A DNA stretch of 64,000 nucleotides from an uncultured Clostridia bacterium (GTDB lineage Bacteria; Bacillota; Clostridia; TANB77; CAG-508), in assembly GCA_948735595.1 (NCBI GenBank), contig CAPXSA010000002.1, positions 62,001 through 126,000 of the forward strand. Reading direction: 5' to 3'. The first letter of the stretch is position 1, and every line of letters begins with the position of its first letter. The position numbers and the translations under genes are program-made. The notes beneath the pieces were generated by a model. It had not been told where the DNA came from. It saw nothing but the letters and a program-made list of their open reading frames with translations, and did not search any database. Positions 25,282 through 34,431 of the stretch are shown here, piece after piece.

Positions 25282-26427
25282 ATGAGAAAACAAACCAAAG
25301 AAAAAATTGTTATTTTCTGTATGATAGCAATTGCGATACTAATCATTTCTAAAGTAAGTTATGCAACGGATTCAGAACTAGACATTAGAAAAATCATAGC
25401 AAACAATAGCCAAAGTATTAAGAAGGAAGAAATTATTACGAAAGAAAAGGATTTAGAATATACTACAAAATACATAGAAAATCCAGAACTTCCAAAAGGG
25501 ATGATGCAAGTCATGCAAGAAGGAATCGATGGTAAGCAAGAAATATATACTAAAAAAGTTTATGAGGGTGAAAAGTTAGTTTCAGAAGAAGAAATTGGAA
25601 GCAAAGTAACAAAGTCCCCTGTCAATAAAATGATAGCAATTGGAACGGCTCCTTATAGAAGTAGTTATAAAGTAAAAGTAGGAGATAACATTTATGTTAC
25701 CTCCAGTTTGCTTGCTGTTAGAATTGAAGCAAATGACAAAGCAAACAAATTAATTTCATTAAATAGAGACACACAAGTAAAATTGTTACAAAAGCAAGAG
25801 GAGTGGTATCAAGTACAATATCAAAGCTATATTGGTTGGGCAAAAGCAGAATGCTTTACCTATTTAGACCCTAACAGTAGCAAAGAAGAAACAAGTGGTA
25901 CAAGTCAATATACAAAACAACAATTATTAAATAGATTGAACTTCAATATGGCATTAAATAAACCAAGTGGATTATCTCTGGAACAATTTAAAAAGATATT
26001 TGCAAACGAGCCAAAAGATACCAAAAATGTTTTCAAAAACAATGCACAGTATTTTTATTATGCAGAAAAACAATATAATGTTAATGGAGTATTTTTAGCA
26101 GCAGTAGCAATTCATGAAAGTGGATGGGGAGGTTCTAGTATAGCAAGTAACAAAAACAACTTATTTGGTTACGGTGCTTATGATAGAAATCCATACGAAA
26201 GTAGCTATCAATTTAATGATTATTCAGAAGGAATTGATTTAGTAGCTAGAGTATTTGCAAAATATTATTTGAATCTAGCAGGAACCAAAATTTATGATGG
26301 CAATAAAGCTTTAGGTACTTATTATAATGGACCAACTTTAACAGGTGTCAATGTTAGATACGCCAGTGACAAAAATTGGGCAAATGGGGTTTACACATGG
26401 ATGAAATATTTATATAAAAAATTGTAG
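25282..26427 (+). CDS. Secreted peptidoglycan hydrolase with SH3 and glucosaminidase domains
   Basis: A 381-residue protein with an N-terminal signal peptide (hydrophobic stretch to about residue 28, ending near SYATDS). A linker and an SH3-like module follow (VTSSLLAVRIEA, YQVQYQSYIGWAKAE, about 140-205). The C-terminal catalytic glucosaminidase domain (about 255-381) shows FLAAVAIHESGWGGSS with the catalytic Glu, NNLFGYGAYD, and YNGPTLTGVNVRYASDKNWA. It would cleave N-acetylglucosaminyl bonds in the wall during growth or separation. ATG 25282 follows AGGTGAG at a proper distance; the upstream in-frame GTG at 25273 overlaps that site. Confidence 0.87.
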   Translation: MRKQTKEKIVIFCMIAIAILIISKVSYATDSELDIRKIIANNSQSIKKEEIITKEKDLEYTTKYIENPELPKGMMQVMQEGIDGKQEIYTKKVYEGEKLVSEEEIGSKVTKSPVNKMIAIGTAPYRSSYKVKVGDNIYVTSSLLAVRIEANDKANKLISLNRDTQVKLLQKQEEWYQVQYQSYIGWAKAECFTYLDPNSSKEETSGTSQYTKQQLLNRLNFNMALNKPSGLSLEQFKKIFANEPKDTKNVFKNNAQYFYYAEKQYNVNGVFLAAVAIHESGWGGSSIASNKNNLFGYGAYDRNPYESSYQFNDYSEGIDLVARVFAKYYLNLAGTKIYDGNKALGTYYNGPTLTGVNVRYASDKNWANGVYTWMKYLYKKL

Positions 26428-26523
26428 TTTTTTCCTTGCTATTTTGGAGAGTTTATTGTATGATATATGCTAGTAGAAAAATAGGAATATTATGGAACAA
26501 AATAAGGAAGGGGCAATTGATTT

Positions 26524-26931
26524 ATGAAAAAAGTAATTGCAGTCATATTTATTATCTTAGTAATTTTTGGAACAGTAAGCGTTTATGCTGCCAATACAAA
26601 TAGTAATACATTAACAGCAGAAACAGCAACTAGTAATTTAGTAGAATTAAAAGACAAAGCATGGAAAACTATGCAAGATTATCAAGCAGCATATGGAAAT
26701 GATACTTATGGAATGGTAGCATATTTTTTAAATATCGTAAGAATATATAGTATTCCTTTCGGATTTGTAGGAATCGTAATGGCAGCTATTTACCGTTATG
26801 TAATTGGTATTAGAAAGCTAGATGTTCAAGATAAAGGTTTTGGAACACTTGTAGCCATTATTACAGTAATGGTAATTTGTCAAGTATTGCCATTGATTTT
26901 TGCAATCGTTGTTAGAGGTTGGAGGGGTTAA
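26524..26931 (+). CDS. Small membrane protein resembling TrbC/VirB2 pilins
   Basis: A 135-residue protein with a signal-peptide-like N-terminus (hydrophobic residues 5-22, VYAANT cleavage context), a polar segment, and two transmembrane helices (about 60-85 and 105-130) separated by a short charged loop (RKLDVQDKG). This layout resembles VirB2/TrbC-type pilin precursors, but the sequence alone does not prove it. It sits directly before the TadZ/CpaE-like gene; the stop is eight bases before that ATG, so they are cotranscribed. Confidence 0.5.
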   Translation: MKKVIAVIFIILVIFGTVSVYAANTNSNTLTAETATSNLVELKDKAWKTMQDYQAAYGNDTYGMVAYFLNIVRIYSIPFGFVGIVMAAIYRYVIGIRKLDVQDKGFGTLVAIITVMVICQVLPLIFAIVVRGWRG

Positions 26932-26936
26932 AACGA

Positions 26937-29510
26937 ATGAAAGTATTATTTGCAGTCAATAATGAAAACATTTCTGAGTCAATCATCAAGAGGTATCAAC
27001 AAGATTATAAAGAAATTATCTCAGCGAAAAATGTCTATTATTTTAATGCAATTGTAAAAGAGTTACAAAGGGATAAAAGCTATGACAGAATAGTCATAAG
27101 CGAAGATTTAGAGCCATTTTCAAATAATAATTATGATGCGATTGATAAGTTCATTTTTGAAAAAATGGACAATATTAGTGATGAAGCAACAAATGGGTCA
27201 GGAAATGACATTCCAATTATTTTGATTTGTGCAGATAGAAGAGAGAAATCAGAGCCATTACTTGTAAAACTATTTGGTATTGGTGTATATAATGCGCTTC
27301 TAGGAAAAGATAGAAGTATTACAACAGTATGTGAACTTATCAATAGACCTCGTGGGAAAAAAGAAGCAAAATCTTATTATCGTATTGATGCAGAAGATGT
27401 AGACTACAAAGTGGAAAATGAAGGAGATGTTAGTGAAACTGAAATTCAAAACATCTTAAATCATTACAAAAAGTTAGGAAAAAATGAAGATAAGTACGTA
27501 GAAAGTTTTGAACATATTGCTAGTCAATATACAGATGCACAATTAAGACTAATTGCAAAGTTTTTGCCATTAGGAGTAAAAGCTGTATTAGAAGCCAATA
27601 GTCCAAAATATCAAGAAGCAGTTTCTTTTGGAGGAGGAACAACGCCTAAAAAGCAAACAGTAGCATCTGATTATGGTAGAACACCAAAAAATAACAAGCA
27701 AGACAAAAAGGTAAAAAATGTTCCTGCTAAAAAAGAAGAACCTAAGTTAGAATTTATAGAGAAGAACTTAAGTCAAAATAAAATTACAGAACCAGTGGTT
27801 ATTCCATCAGCAGTTAATGCGTCTAAGGTAAGAAAAGTAGAAGAACCTACTATCCCAATGCCACAAGAAGAGCCTCAAGGTATTGATGACATTTTAGGGG
27901 ATATTACAGCACCAACTGCACCACAGCCAGTAGAGGCACCTATTATAGCAGGATTTGATGATGAAGACAATATGTATATAGTTCAAGAAAATGCAAATAA
28001 TGAGCCAATAGAAAAAGAACAGATAAATAGTATATCAAACAAGGAAGAATCACAAGAAGTGTTAACTGCTCAACCAAAGAAACGAGGCAGGCCAAAAAAA
28101 GGACAAGAATCTCTAGCACCAGTAGCAGAAGAACCTAAAAAGAGAAGAGGAAGACCTAAAAAATCAGAATTAGAAGCAGTAGAAGATAAAGTAGCTAGTT
28201 CAGTAAATGAGAACATAGTACCAGAAGCACCTGTCAATTTATTTGAATTAGGTGATGAAACATCAGGAAGTACATCTCAAAGTAGTACAAGCGGTGTATA
28301 TTCAGATATGATTTTACCGGGATTAGATGATGAGAATATGTACATGGTACAAGAAAGTGTAAATAGTCAAGAAGACACAGTTATGCCAAACAGCACACAA
28401 CAAGAAGTACCGCCAATAAACAATGTACAACCAAATACAACACCATATGAGGTAGTAGCATCTAATGAATCAGAAATAGAAGAACCAAATGTGATAGAAC
28501 AAACAACACAAAATGCAACATCAAGTTTTGGAGAAACTATGACACCAAGTTCTATTCCGAGTTTTGGAACAGCTACAACACAAGCAGTGCAAAATACAGG
28601 AAAATATAACTTAGTTAATTCCGATTTAAGTGGCTTATTAACAAGAGATAAGAAAGTTGTTGCGTTTGTAGGAACTTCTAAAAATGGAACATCATTCTTA
28701 GTTAACAATTTAGCAGAAATGTTATCTAAAAAAGGTATTAAAACAGCACTTTTAGATTTAACACAAAATAGAAATGCTTACTATATTTATACAGAAAATG
28801 AAGAAAATTTAAGACAAATTGCATATAGTACTATGGCAAATCTAAGAAGAGGTGACCCAAGAGGAATTGAAGTAAACAAGAATTTAACAGTATATACTAC
28901 TCTTCCAGGAGAAAATGAAGATATTAATGATTATGCTAATATTCTTGAAACTTTGATTAAAAATTATTCTTTAGTACTATTAGACTGTGATTTTGAAACC
29001 AATTATGGATATTTCAAAGAAGCACAAGAAATTTATTTAGTACAAAGTTTAGATGTTCTAACCATACAACCACTTACTGCATTTTTGAGGGACTTAAAAG
29101 CAAAAAATGTATTAAATCCAGAAAAAATTAGAGTGGCACTTAACAAAATAGTAAAAGTAAGAAGTATTACAGACAAAATTATTATTGGTGGAATGGCTTA
29201 CTATAATGACCCAGCAATGTCATTCATGACAGAATTATTTAATAAAGATGCTGTGCCATATTGCACAATTCCATTTGAAGAACAAGCTTATTCAAGATAT
29301 TTAGAAGGACTAATTAACTGTAAAATCAGCCTGAGTGGATATTCTAAAAACTTTATGCAAGCATTTGAAAAATTAGCAAATATGGTATATCCTTTAATTG
29401 GAAATGGAAAGCCTACTAATTATGGAGGTTATAACAATTATGCAGGTGGCCAAACAAGTAATTTTTCAAATGGTATGAATGATACTTTAAATAAAATGAA
29501 AAACTATTAA
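26937..29510 (+). CDS. TadZ/CpaE-like protein: receiver-like domain, AT-hook linker, MinD/ParA-like domain
   Basis: An 857-residue protein. The N-terminal 150 residues look like a degenerate receiver domain (MKVLFAVNNENISE, RIVISEDLEPF, IPIILICADRRE). Residues about 240-560 are a long Pro/Glu/Gln-rich linker that contains two AT-hook-like motifs (KKRGRPKKGQ and KRRGRPKKSE). The C-terminal 280 residues fold like MinD/ParA (VVAFVGTSKNGTSFLVNNLAEMLSKKG, VLLDCDFETNYGY), but the Walker A motif reads GTSKNGTS without the usual KGGxGKT lysines, so ATP binding may be altered. CpaE/TadZ proteins position pilus machines. GGAGGGG precedes the ATG at 26937. Confidence 0.65.
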   Translation: MKVLFAVNNENISESIIKRYQQDYKEIISAKNVYYFNAIVKELQRDKSYDRIVISEDLEPFSNNNYDAIDKFIFEKMDNISDEATNGSGNDIPIILICADRREKSEPLLVKLFGIGVYNALLGKDRSITTVCELINRPRGKKEAKSYYRIDAEDVDYKVENEGDVSETEIQNILNHYKKLGKNEDKYVESFEHIASQYTDAQLRLIAKFLPLGVKAVLEANSPKYQEAVSFGGGTTPKKQTVASDYGRTPKNNKQDKKVKNVPAKKEEPKLEFIEKNLSQNKITEPVVIPSAVNASKVRKVEEPTIPMPQEEPQGIDDILGDITAPTAPQPVEAPIIAGFDDEDNMYIVQENANNEPIEKEQINSISNKEESQEVLTAQPKKRGRPKKGQESLAPVAEEPKKRRGRPKKSELEAVEDKVASSVNENIVPEAPVNLFELGDETSGSTSQSSTSGVYSDMILPGLDDENMYMVQESVNSQEDTVMPNSTQQEVPPINNVQPNTTPYEVVASNESEIEEPNVIEQTTQNATSSFGETMTPSSIPSFGTATTQAVQNTGKYNLVNSDLSGLLTRDKKVVAFVGTSKNGTSFLVNNLAEMLSKKGIKTALLDLTQNRNAYYIYTENEENLRQIAYSTMANLRRGDPRGIEVNKNLTVYTTLPGENEDINDYANILETLIKNYSLVLLDCDFETNYGYFKEAQEIYLVQSLDVLTIQPLTAFLRDLKAKNVLNPEKIRVALNKIVKVRSITDKIIIGGMAYYNDPAMSFMTELFNKDAVPYCTIPFEEQAYSRYLEGLINCKISLSGYSKNFMQAFEKLANMVYPLIGNGKPTNYGGYNNYAGGQTSNFSNGMNDTLNKMKNY

Positions 29511-29538
29511 TAACAAAGAAAGTAAAAGAGGTGATTTT

Positions 29539-30666
29539 TTGATACTCGCGGTTATCCTATTATTAGTACTAATTATTGGACTATTAATGGCATATAATAT
29601 GTCCATACATAAGAAAATAGAGAATTTTAATAACTTAAATCAAAAGATAACCAGTCTAAATGTATTACAAGATTTTATGAATACAGTTAGTGAAGTTACA
29701 TCTGTAGACGAGAAATTTCAGAAAATCAATGACATTTTAATTGAAAGATATGAAATAAAATATTCGACTATTGTTGTCTATAATGGAACAGAATATGTAG
29801 TAAAAGCATCTAATGTAGACCAAAAACATTGGGATACCTTATGTAATTTGCACAATGAAGAAATTTTTGCGGAAAGTATCCAAACAGCAACTCCAAAGTA
29901 TGTTACGATAGAAAAAGAAGGGGAAAGATTACCATATCAAAAAATGGAATTTGGTAGAGCAAAATCTGCTATGTTCTATCCTTTATATATTGAAAATGTT
30001 TATATTGGCTATTGGATTATTGAAGGTAGTAGACCACATGAATTTGATAATATTGATACTACATTATTAGAAGTTGTAAAAAATAACATTGTTTCTGTTT
30101 TAAAAACAGTAGAAAATCAACAAGTTATAGAAAATATTGTCAGAGATGATTTGTATAGTAGTTTAAAATCTGCGGAATACTTATATGGAGAAGGTAAAAA
30201 AATCATTAATCAATATACGACTTCAACAGTATGTTTATTTAGAATAGCAAACTTAGAGGAAATTAATCAAAAGTATGGTAGAGAAGCAGGAAATCACATT
30301 GTTACAGAAGTAAGTTATGTAGCAAAAAATAATCTGGCAGCAGAATATATTTTTGTAAGATATATGGGACCTAAATTTGCCATTGTATTTTCAGGAATTG
30401 ATATGGACGCAGTAGCAGATTTTATGAAAGATTTGAAACAAAAGTTAGAAGCTATCCAAGTAAAATTAGTAGGGAAAACAGTATTAACATCTCAAATGCT
30501 AGAAGAAAATGAAATAAGTAGCGAACAAATAACGAAGGTACAACCAAAAATTAATACAGTATTATCTACTTATTATAAAGGAACAGCATTAGAAGGACTA
30601 ACAAAGAAAATGGAAGAATATTTAGATAATGCTCCAAAGAGTGAAAATACCATTAATTATTTGTAG
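29539..30666 (+). CDS. Membrane GAF protein with degenerate GGDEF domain
   Basis: A 375-residue protein with an N-terminal transmembrane segment (residues 2-20), a GAF-like sensor domain (about 45-185; LQDFMNTVSEVTSVDEKF, FYPLYIENVYIGYWII), and a C-terminal region that looks like a diguanylate cyclase fold with the signature changed to YMGPKF in place of GGDEF. It is probably enzymatically inactive and could bind a nucleotide or a partner. TTG is the start, with AGAGGTG seven bases upstream. It follows the TadZ-like gene closely and is likely in the same operon. Confidence 0.6.
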   Translation: MILAVILLLVLIIGLLMAYNMSIHKKIENFNNLNQKITSLNVLQDFMNTVSEVTSVDEKFQKINDILIERYEIKYSTIVVYNGTEYVVKASNVDQKHWDTLCNLHNEEIFAESIQTATPKYVTIEKEGERLPYQKMEFGRAKSAMFYPLYIENVYIGYWIIEGSRPHEFDNIDTTLLEVVKNNIVSVLKTVENQQVIENIVRDDLYSSLKSAEYLYGEGKKIINQYTTSTVCLFRIANLEEINQKYGREAGNHIVTEVSYVAKNNLAAEYIFVRYMGPKFAIVFSGIDMDAVADFMKDLKQKLEAIQVKLVGKTVLTSQMLEENEISSEQITKVQPKINTVLSTYYKGTALEGLTKKMEEYLDNAPKSENTINYL

Positions 30667-30677
30667 GAGGTAAAACT

Positions 30678-30932
30678 ATGATATCTGATGAGACCGTTAA
30701 TTTTAAAATTGAAAAAGATAAAAATATTAAAGCAAGAGAAATTTTGAAAGAAGTGTATAAGGCTTTAGAAGAAAAAGGATATAATCCTATTAACCAAATT
30801 GTTGGATATATTTTGTCAGGTGATCCAACTTATATTACCAGTCATAATGATGCTAGAAATATGATTAGACAAGTAGAAAGAGATGAACTATTAGAAAAAA
30901 TGGTAAAAAATTATATTGGATTAGATGACTAA
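30678..30932 (+). CDS. ireB: IreB family regulatory phosphoprotein
   Basis: An 84-residue cytoplasmic protein of the UPF0297/YrzL family. In enterococci IreB is phosphorylated by the PASTA kinase IreK and regulates intrinsic cephalosporin resistance. The pattern is complete: FKIEKDKNIKAREILKEVYKALEEKGYNP, QIVGYILSGDPTYITSHNDARN, and ERDELLEKMVKNY. It is followed 15 bases later by ruvX and then by a DUF1292 gene, the conserved Firmicutes order ireB-ruvX-yrzB. Confidence 0.93.
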   Translation: MISDETVNFKIEKDKNIKAREILKEVYKALEEKGYNPINQIVGYILSGDPTYITSHNDARNMIRQVERDELLEKMVKNYIGLDD

Positions 30933-30947
30933 GAATTGGATGTAAAA

Positions 30948-31373
30948 ATGAGAAAATTAGGAATTGATTATGGAGATAGTCGAGTAGGAATTGCAATAAC
31001 AGATGAATTAGGAATTACAGCACAAGGTTTAGAAACAATCCATCATAAAGGAAATGATAAAATTGTATTAAAAAGATTAGTAGAACTATTAGAACAGTAT
31101 CAAGTTGATACCTTTGTAGTAGGAATGCCAATTAATATGAATGGAACAAAGACAGAGAGAGTAGAAGTAACCAACAATTTTATTCATAAATTAAAGTGTA
31201 GATTTCCTGAAATTGTAATAGAAACAATTGATGAAAGACTGACTACTGTTGCTGCTCATAAAACAATGAATTACTTAAATATCAATAAAAATAAGAAAAA
31301 GGAAATTGTGGATACTATTTCAGCAGTATATATTTTAGAGACTTACATGAGAAAGCAAGAACAAAATAAATAA
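30948..31373 (+). CDS. ruvX: Holliday junction resolvase-like protein RuvX/YqgF
   Basis: A 141-residue RNase H-fold nuclease of the YqgF family, implicated in Holliday-junction resolution or 16S rRNA 5' processing. LGIDYGDSRVGIAITDELG holds the first catalytic Asp, VVGMPINMNGTKTE the conserved glycine-rich loop, and IDERLTTVAAHK plus DTISAVYILETYM the remaining acidic residues. ATG 30948 follows GGATG; a TTG at 30936 is also in frame. It is in the conserved ireB-ruvX-DUF1292 operon. Confidence 0.92.
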   Translation: MRKLGIDYGDSRVGIAITDELGITAQGLETIHHKGNDKIVLKRLVELLEQYQVDTFVVGMPINMNGTKTERVEVTNNFIHKLKCRFPEIVIETIDERLTTVAAHKTMNYLNINKNKKKEIVDTISAVYILETYMRKQEQNK

Positions 31374-31488
31374 AAGAAAAAACAATAGTATAGTTTTAGA
31401 AAAATTTGAAATAATAATATTGATATTACTATTGTAGAAATACAATAAAAGATATATATAATTAAAAAAACGAGAGGAGAAAATAAAA

Positions 31489-31809
31489 ATGAGTGAAGAT
31501 GTAAATAACACACCAGAAAATCAAGGAGAGGAATTAGATAACGTATTAGTTTTGAATGACGAAGACGGAAATGAAGTTGAATTTGAATTTTTAGATCTAA
31601 TTGAATATGAAGGAGAAGAATATGTAGTACTTCTACCAGTAGAGGAAGAAGAGACAGAAGAACCTGGAGAAGTAGTAATTTTAAAATTAGAAGATACAGA
31701 ATCAGAAGAAGAAGAATCTTATGTTAGTGTAGAAGATGAAGAAGTACTTAATAAAGTTTTCGAAATGTTCAAAGAAAAGTTTGAAGATGAATTTAATTTT
31801 GTTGACTAG
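31489..31809 (+). CDS. DUF1292 (YrzB/UPF0473) protein
   Basis: A 106-residue strongly acidic protein with the DUF1292 core: VLNDEDGNEVEFEFLDLIEYEGEEYVVLLP and VVILKLEDTESEEEESYVSVEDEEVLNKVFEMF. The function of this conserved Firmicutes family is unknown. It is preceded by GAGAGGAG and separated from ruvX by about 115 bases. Confidence 0.9.
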   Translation: MSEDVNNTPENQGEELDNVLVLNDEDGNEVEFEFLDLIEYEGEEYVVLLPVEEEETEEPGEVVILKLEDTESEEEESYVSVEDEEVLNKVFEMFKEKFEDEFNFVD

Positions 31810-31859
31810 TCCATGCAATTGATAACAGAGATTTGCATATATTTAAGGAGGGCAAACAA

Positions 31860-32333
31860 ATGAAAAATTTATCAAGTTGGCTAATTGCCATGTTTGCTTT
31901 TATGTTTTGGGCCTTTAGAGTTATGACAACAGTTATGTATTCTTTAGGTTCAGAATTTGCAGCAGTACCAATGGATATGACTATGGAAATAGTACTATTA
32001 TTTGTTACATTTATATGTATTTGTTTTATTGCAAAAAGGAACTTGGTATCAGCATGCATTTATTTAGTAGCACATGGATTGTATTATGGATATTATTTAT
32101 ATCAAAATATTATGAGCATTATAGATGGCAGTGGAACGATGAACAGTTATTTATCTCTTTTAATAGCTGTTGTTGGTGTTATCATACCACTTGCAGCATT
32201 CTTTGATGTATTATTAGATAAAAATAGAAAAGCACACCCTGTTGACAAGCAAACAGATTGGTTTTATAAGAATAAAGATTTTGATAGAGAAGTAGATGAA
32301 AGAGCAGACAGAAATCAATATAGAACAATGTAA
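31860..32333 (+). CDS. Four-helix membrane protein of unknown function
   Basis: A 157-residue protein with four predicted transmembrane segments (about residues 5-25, 40-60, 62-82 and 95-118) and a charged cytoplasmic C-terminus (KQTDWFYKNKDFDREVDERADRNQYRTM). I do not recognise the family. It starts at ATG 31860, after AAGGAGGG, 50 bases downstream of the DUF1292 gene and probably cotranscribed with it. Confidence 0.75.
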   Translation: MKNLSSWLIAMFAFMFWAFRVMTTVMYSLGSEFAAVPMDMTMEIVLLFVTFICICFIAKRNLVSACIYLVAHGLYYGYYLYQNIMSIIDGSGTMNSYLSLLIAVVGVIIPLAAFFDVLLDKNRKAHPVDKQTDWFYKNKDFDREVDERADRNQYRTM

Positions 32334-32363
32334 AATAAAATTGAAAATATTTTACATAATCTG

Positions 32364-32392
32364 TTGACCGAGAAAAAATTTTATGTTAAAAT
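32364..32392 (+). promoter_or_regulatory. Promoter of the cohesin/dockerin gene
   Basis: TTGACC (32364-32369) and TAAAAT (32387-32392) are spaced 17 bases, followed by a 170-base structured leader. Confidence 0.75.
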
Positions 32393-32415
32393 AATAATTG
32401 TTATGTTTATACAAA

Positions 32416-32525
32416 AGCGATGTTAACAAATTCTAAAAAGCGTAGCTTTAAGAATTTGTAACAATCGCAATAACTATCTTCTATGTCAATTATGCAAATT
32501 GTTAAAACAATTTGTATAATTGGCT
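32416..32525 (+). other. Leader with two long hairpins
   Basis: The first hairpin pairs GCGAT...ACAAATTCT...AAAGC with GCTTT...AGAATTTGT...ATCGC (about 32416-32468). The second pairs 17-base arms CAATTATGCAAATTGTT and AACAATTTGTATAATTG (about 32487-32522) with one wobble. Neither ends in a T run, so they look like leader structures rather than terminators. They match no riboswitch I recognise. Confidence 0.5.
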
Positions 32526-32566
32526 AGAATATAGAGAAATACCAAAAAAAGGGAGAGATTTAATTT

Positions 32567-33520
32567 ATGAAAATCAAAAAAACCGTAACAGTTATTTTAC
32601 TAATGATGATGATGCTATTACAATTTAGTTTTGTAAGTGCAAATACGACACGTACTATGGATGTTACATTAAAATCAGCAAATGAGGCTGTAGATTTAAG
32701 TCAATTAACACCAGGAGCAACTTTTGAATTAGTAGTGCATATGGATAACTTCCAAAATATTGAAAAAGGAATACGCTATATGCAAGCACAATTAGAATAT
32801 GACAAAACTATTTTAGAATATGCAGGAATTATAGCACAAAATGGATGGGAATTAAAAGACAATTCTTTCAATGAAGCAAATGGTAAATTTATTGTAGATA
32901 GTAATTCACCAGTTACAACAGCAGGAGATGCTTTCAAAATGGCTTTTAGAGTAAAAGCAAGTGTAGAAGAAGATGTATCAACTACAATTAAATTAAAAGG
33001 AATTGAAGCTAGTGGTGGTGATGGTCTTATTTTATCAAATGATGCAACAGTAGCCATTAATGTAGAAATTCCAGAAGAACCAGATTTACCAGAATCAATT
33101 ACTTCTACAAAATATGAAATTGCAAATGGAATGATTGCTAAAATAATTCCAGGAACAACTGTAAAAGATTTTATGAAAAATGTAACTACAGAAAATGTAG
33201 ACAATGATGCTATTATATTTATAAACCAAGCAGGAAACACTTTAAATGAAAATGATGTGATTGCAACTGGTATGACAATAAAAGTAGGAAAAACTTTAGA
33301 ATTTACTGCATCTGTACTTGGAGATGTTGATGGTGATGGACAAATCACAGTAAATGACTTAGCTAAAGTAAAATTACACTATATTGCAGATACTTCATTA
33401 ACAGGTGCTTACTTAAAAGCAGCCGATGTTGATGGTCAAATGGAAGATAATCAACCAGTTGGTGTAAATGATATGGCAAGAATTAAATTAGTATTAATTA
33501 ATTTATTTGAAATAAAATAA
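32567..33520 (+). CDS. Secreted cohesin-domain protein with C-terminal dockerin
   Basis: A 317-residue protein with a signal peptide (about 1-25, ending SFVSANT), a cohesin-type domain (about 35-165: PGATFELVVHMDN, AQLEYDKTILEYAG, FKMAFRVKAS), a linker domain, and a type I dockerin at the C-terminus. The dockerin shows two Ca2+-binding repeats: GDVDGDGQITVNDLAKVKLHYI and AADVDGQ...VGVNDMARIKLVLI. Cohesin-dockerin pairs glue extracellular proteins together in cellulosome-like complexes. A protein holding both modules could act as an adaptor between dockerin-bearing enzymes and the anchored cohesin encoded next. Confidence 0.8.
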   Translation: MKIKKTVTVILLMMMMLLQFSFVSANTTRTMDVTLKSANEAVDLSQLTPGATFELVVHMDNFQNIEKGIRYMQAQLEYDKTILEYAGIIAQNGWELKDNSFNEANGKFIVDSNSPVTTAGDAFKMAFRVKASVEEDVSTTIKLKGIEASGGDGLILSNDATVAINVEIPEEPDLPESITSTKYEIANGMIAKIIPGTTVKDFMKNVTTENVDNDAIIFINQAGNTLNENDVIATGMTIKVGKTLEFTASVLGDVDGDGQITVNDLAKVKLHYIADTSLTGAYLKAADVDGQMEDNQPVGVNDMARIKLVLINLFEIK

Positions 33521-33563
33521 GAAATGTAGTACAATAAGATAAAAAGTTAAAAGGAGAAGTACA

Positions 33564-34256
33564 ATGAAAAAAGTATTAAGTTTAGTATTATTATTTTTAA
33601 TGATGATGAGTATTATGGGAACTGTAAATGCAGCATTTACTTGTAAAGTTAGTATGCAAATGGAGAAAACAGAATTCAAGAAGGGTGACGAATTTACAGT
33701 AGATATTAATATTTCTGATATTCAATCTGAAAGAGGAGTTATTTCTTTAGGAGCTACTTTAGAATATGATAAAGATAGCTTAACATTAGTAAAAATGGAA
33801 GGACAAAATGGGTGGGAAAGTCCATCAGTAGGTTCTTCTTATAATGAAGCTAATGGAAAAATTGCTATTACTAGAAATGGTCTTGGAAAAAATAATGAAA
33901 CTATATTTAAAATTACTTTTAAAGTAAAAGAAGGGGCTAAGAAAAATCTTCTTGTAACATTAAAGAATATTTCATTAGCAGATGGAACTTCTCCATTAAG
34001 TGTGGAAAAGGTATATAAAAATATTACGATACAAGAAGGAACAAATAATCCAGTTCCAAATCCAACACCAGATGATAATGATAATACATTACCAGTTATT
34101 CCTAACACGAATAACACAGTAACTAATGATACTACCCCAGATAAAAAATTACCACAAACAGGAGTAAGTAATATCATTTTAGTAGTTGGAATTGTAGCAA
34201 CACTAACTGTTGCAGTAATATGTTTTGTGAAGATGCGTGATTTAAATAGAAAATAA
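33564..34256 (+). CDS. LPXTG-anchored surface cohesin-domain protein
   Basis: A 230-residue protein with a signal peptide (about 1-23, ending VNAAF), one cohesin-like domain (about 25-160: KGDEFTVDINISDI, ATLEYDKDSLTLVKMEGQNGW, FKITFKVKEGA), a Pro/Asn/Thr-rich wall-spanning linker, and a complete sortase signal: LPQTG, hydrophobic helix, and a basic tail (KMRDLNRK). It would display a cohesin covalently on peptidoglycan, as a dock for the dockerin proteins encoded on both sides. AAAGGAG precedes the ATG and a terminator follows. Confidence 0.85.
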   Translation: MKKVLSLVLLFLMMMSIMGTVNAAFTCKVSMQMEKTEFKKGDEFTVDINISDIQSERGVISLGATLEYDKDSLTLVKMEGQNGWESPSVGSSYNEANGKIAITRNGLGKNNETIFKITFKVKEGAKKNLLVTLKNISLADGTSPLSVEKVYKNITIQEGTNNPVPNPTPDDNDNTLPVIPNTNNTVTNDTTPDKKLPQTGVSNIILVVGIVATLTVAVICFVKMRDLNRK

Positions 34257-34265
34257 ATATAGAGA

Positions 34266-34297
34266 AAAATGGATAGTTAGGGAAGCTATCCATTTTT
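34266..34297 (+). terminator. Terminator after the LPXTG cohesin gene
   Basis: AAAAATGGATAG and CTATCCATTTTT arms with a short loop, ending in a T run. Confidence 0.85.
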
Positions 34298-34354
34298 GTG
34301 TTTGAAATCTTATAGATAATATTTCGAGGAAGTGATAAAATTTTATGGAAAATG

Positions 34355-34383
34355 TTTACATAAGACAGAAAAAGTAGTATAAT
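34355..34383 (+). promoter_or_regulatory. Promoter of the large dockerin protein gene
   Basis: TTTACA (34355-34360) and TATAAT (34378-34383) are spaced 17 bases. Confidence 0.75.
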
Positions 34384-34431
34384 AGTATTATATAGGTGAA
34401 AAATAAAAAAAGGAAAAGAAAGGGATTATTT

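Noticed and set aside
32398..32566. Cyclic-di-GMP or other known riboswitch
   Set aside because: The conserved cores of the classes I know are not present; only simple hairpins are seen.
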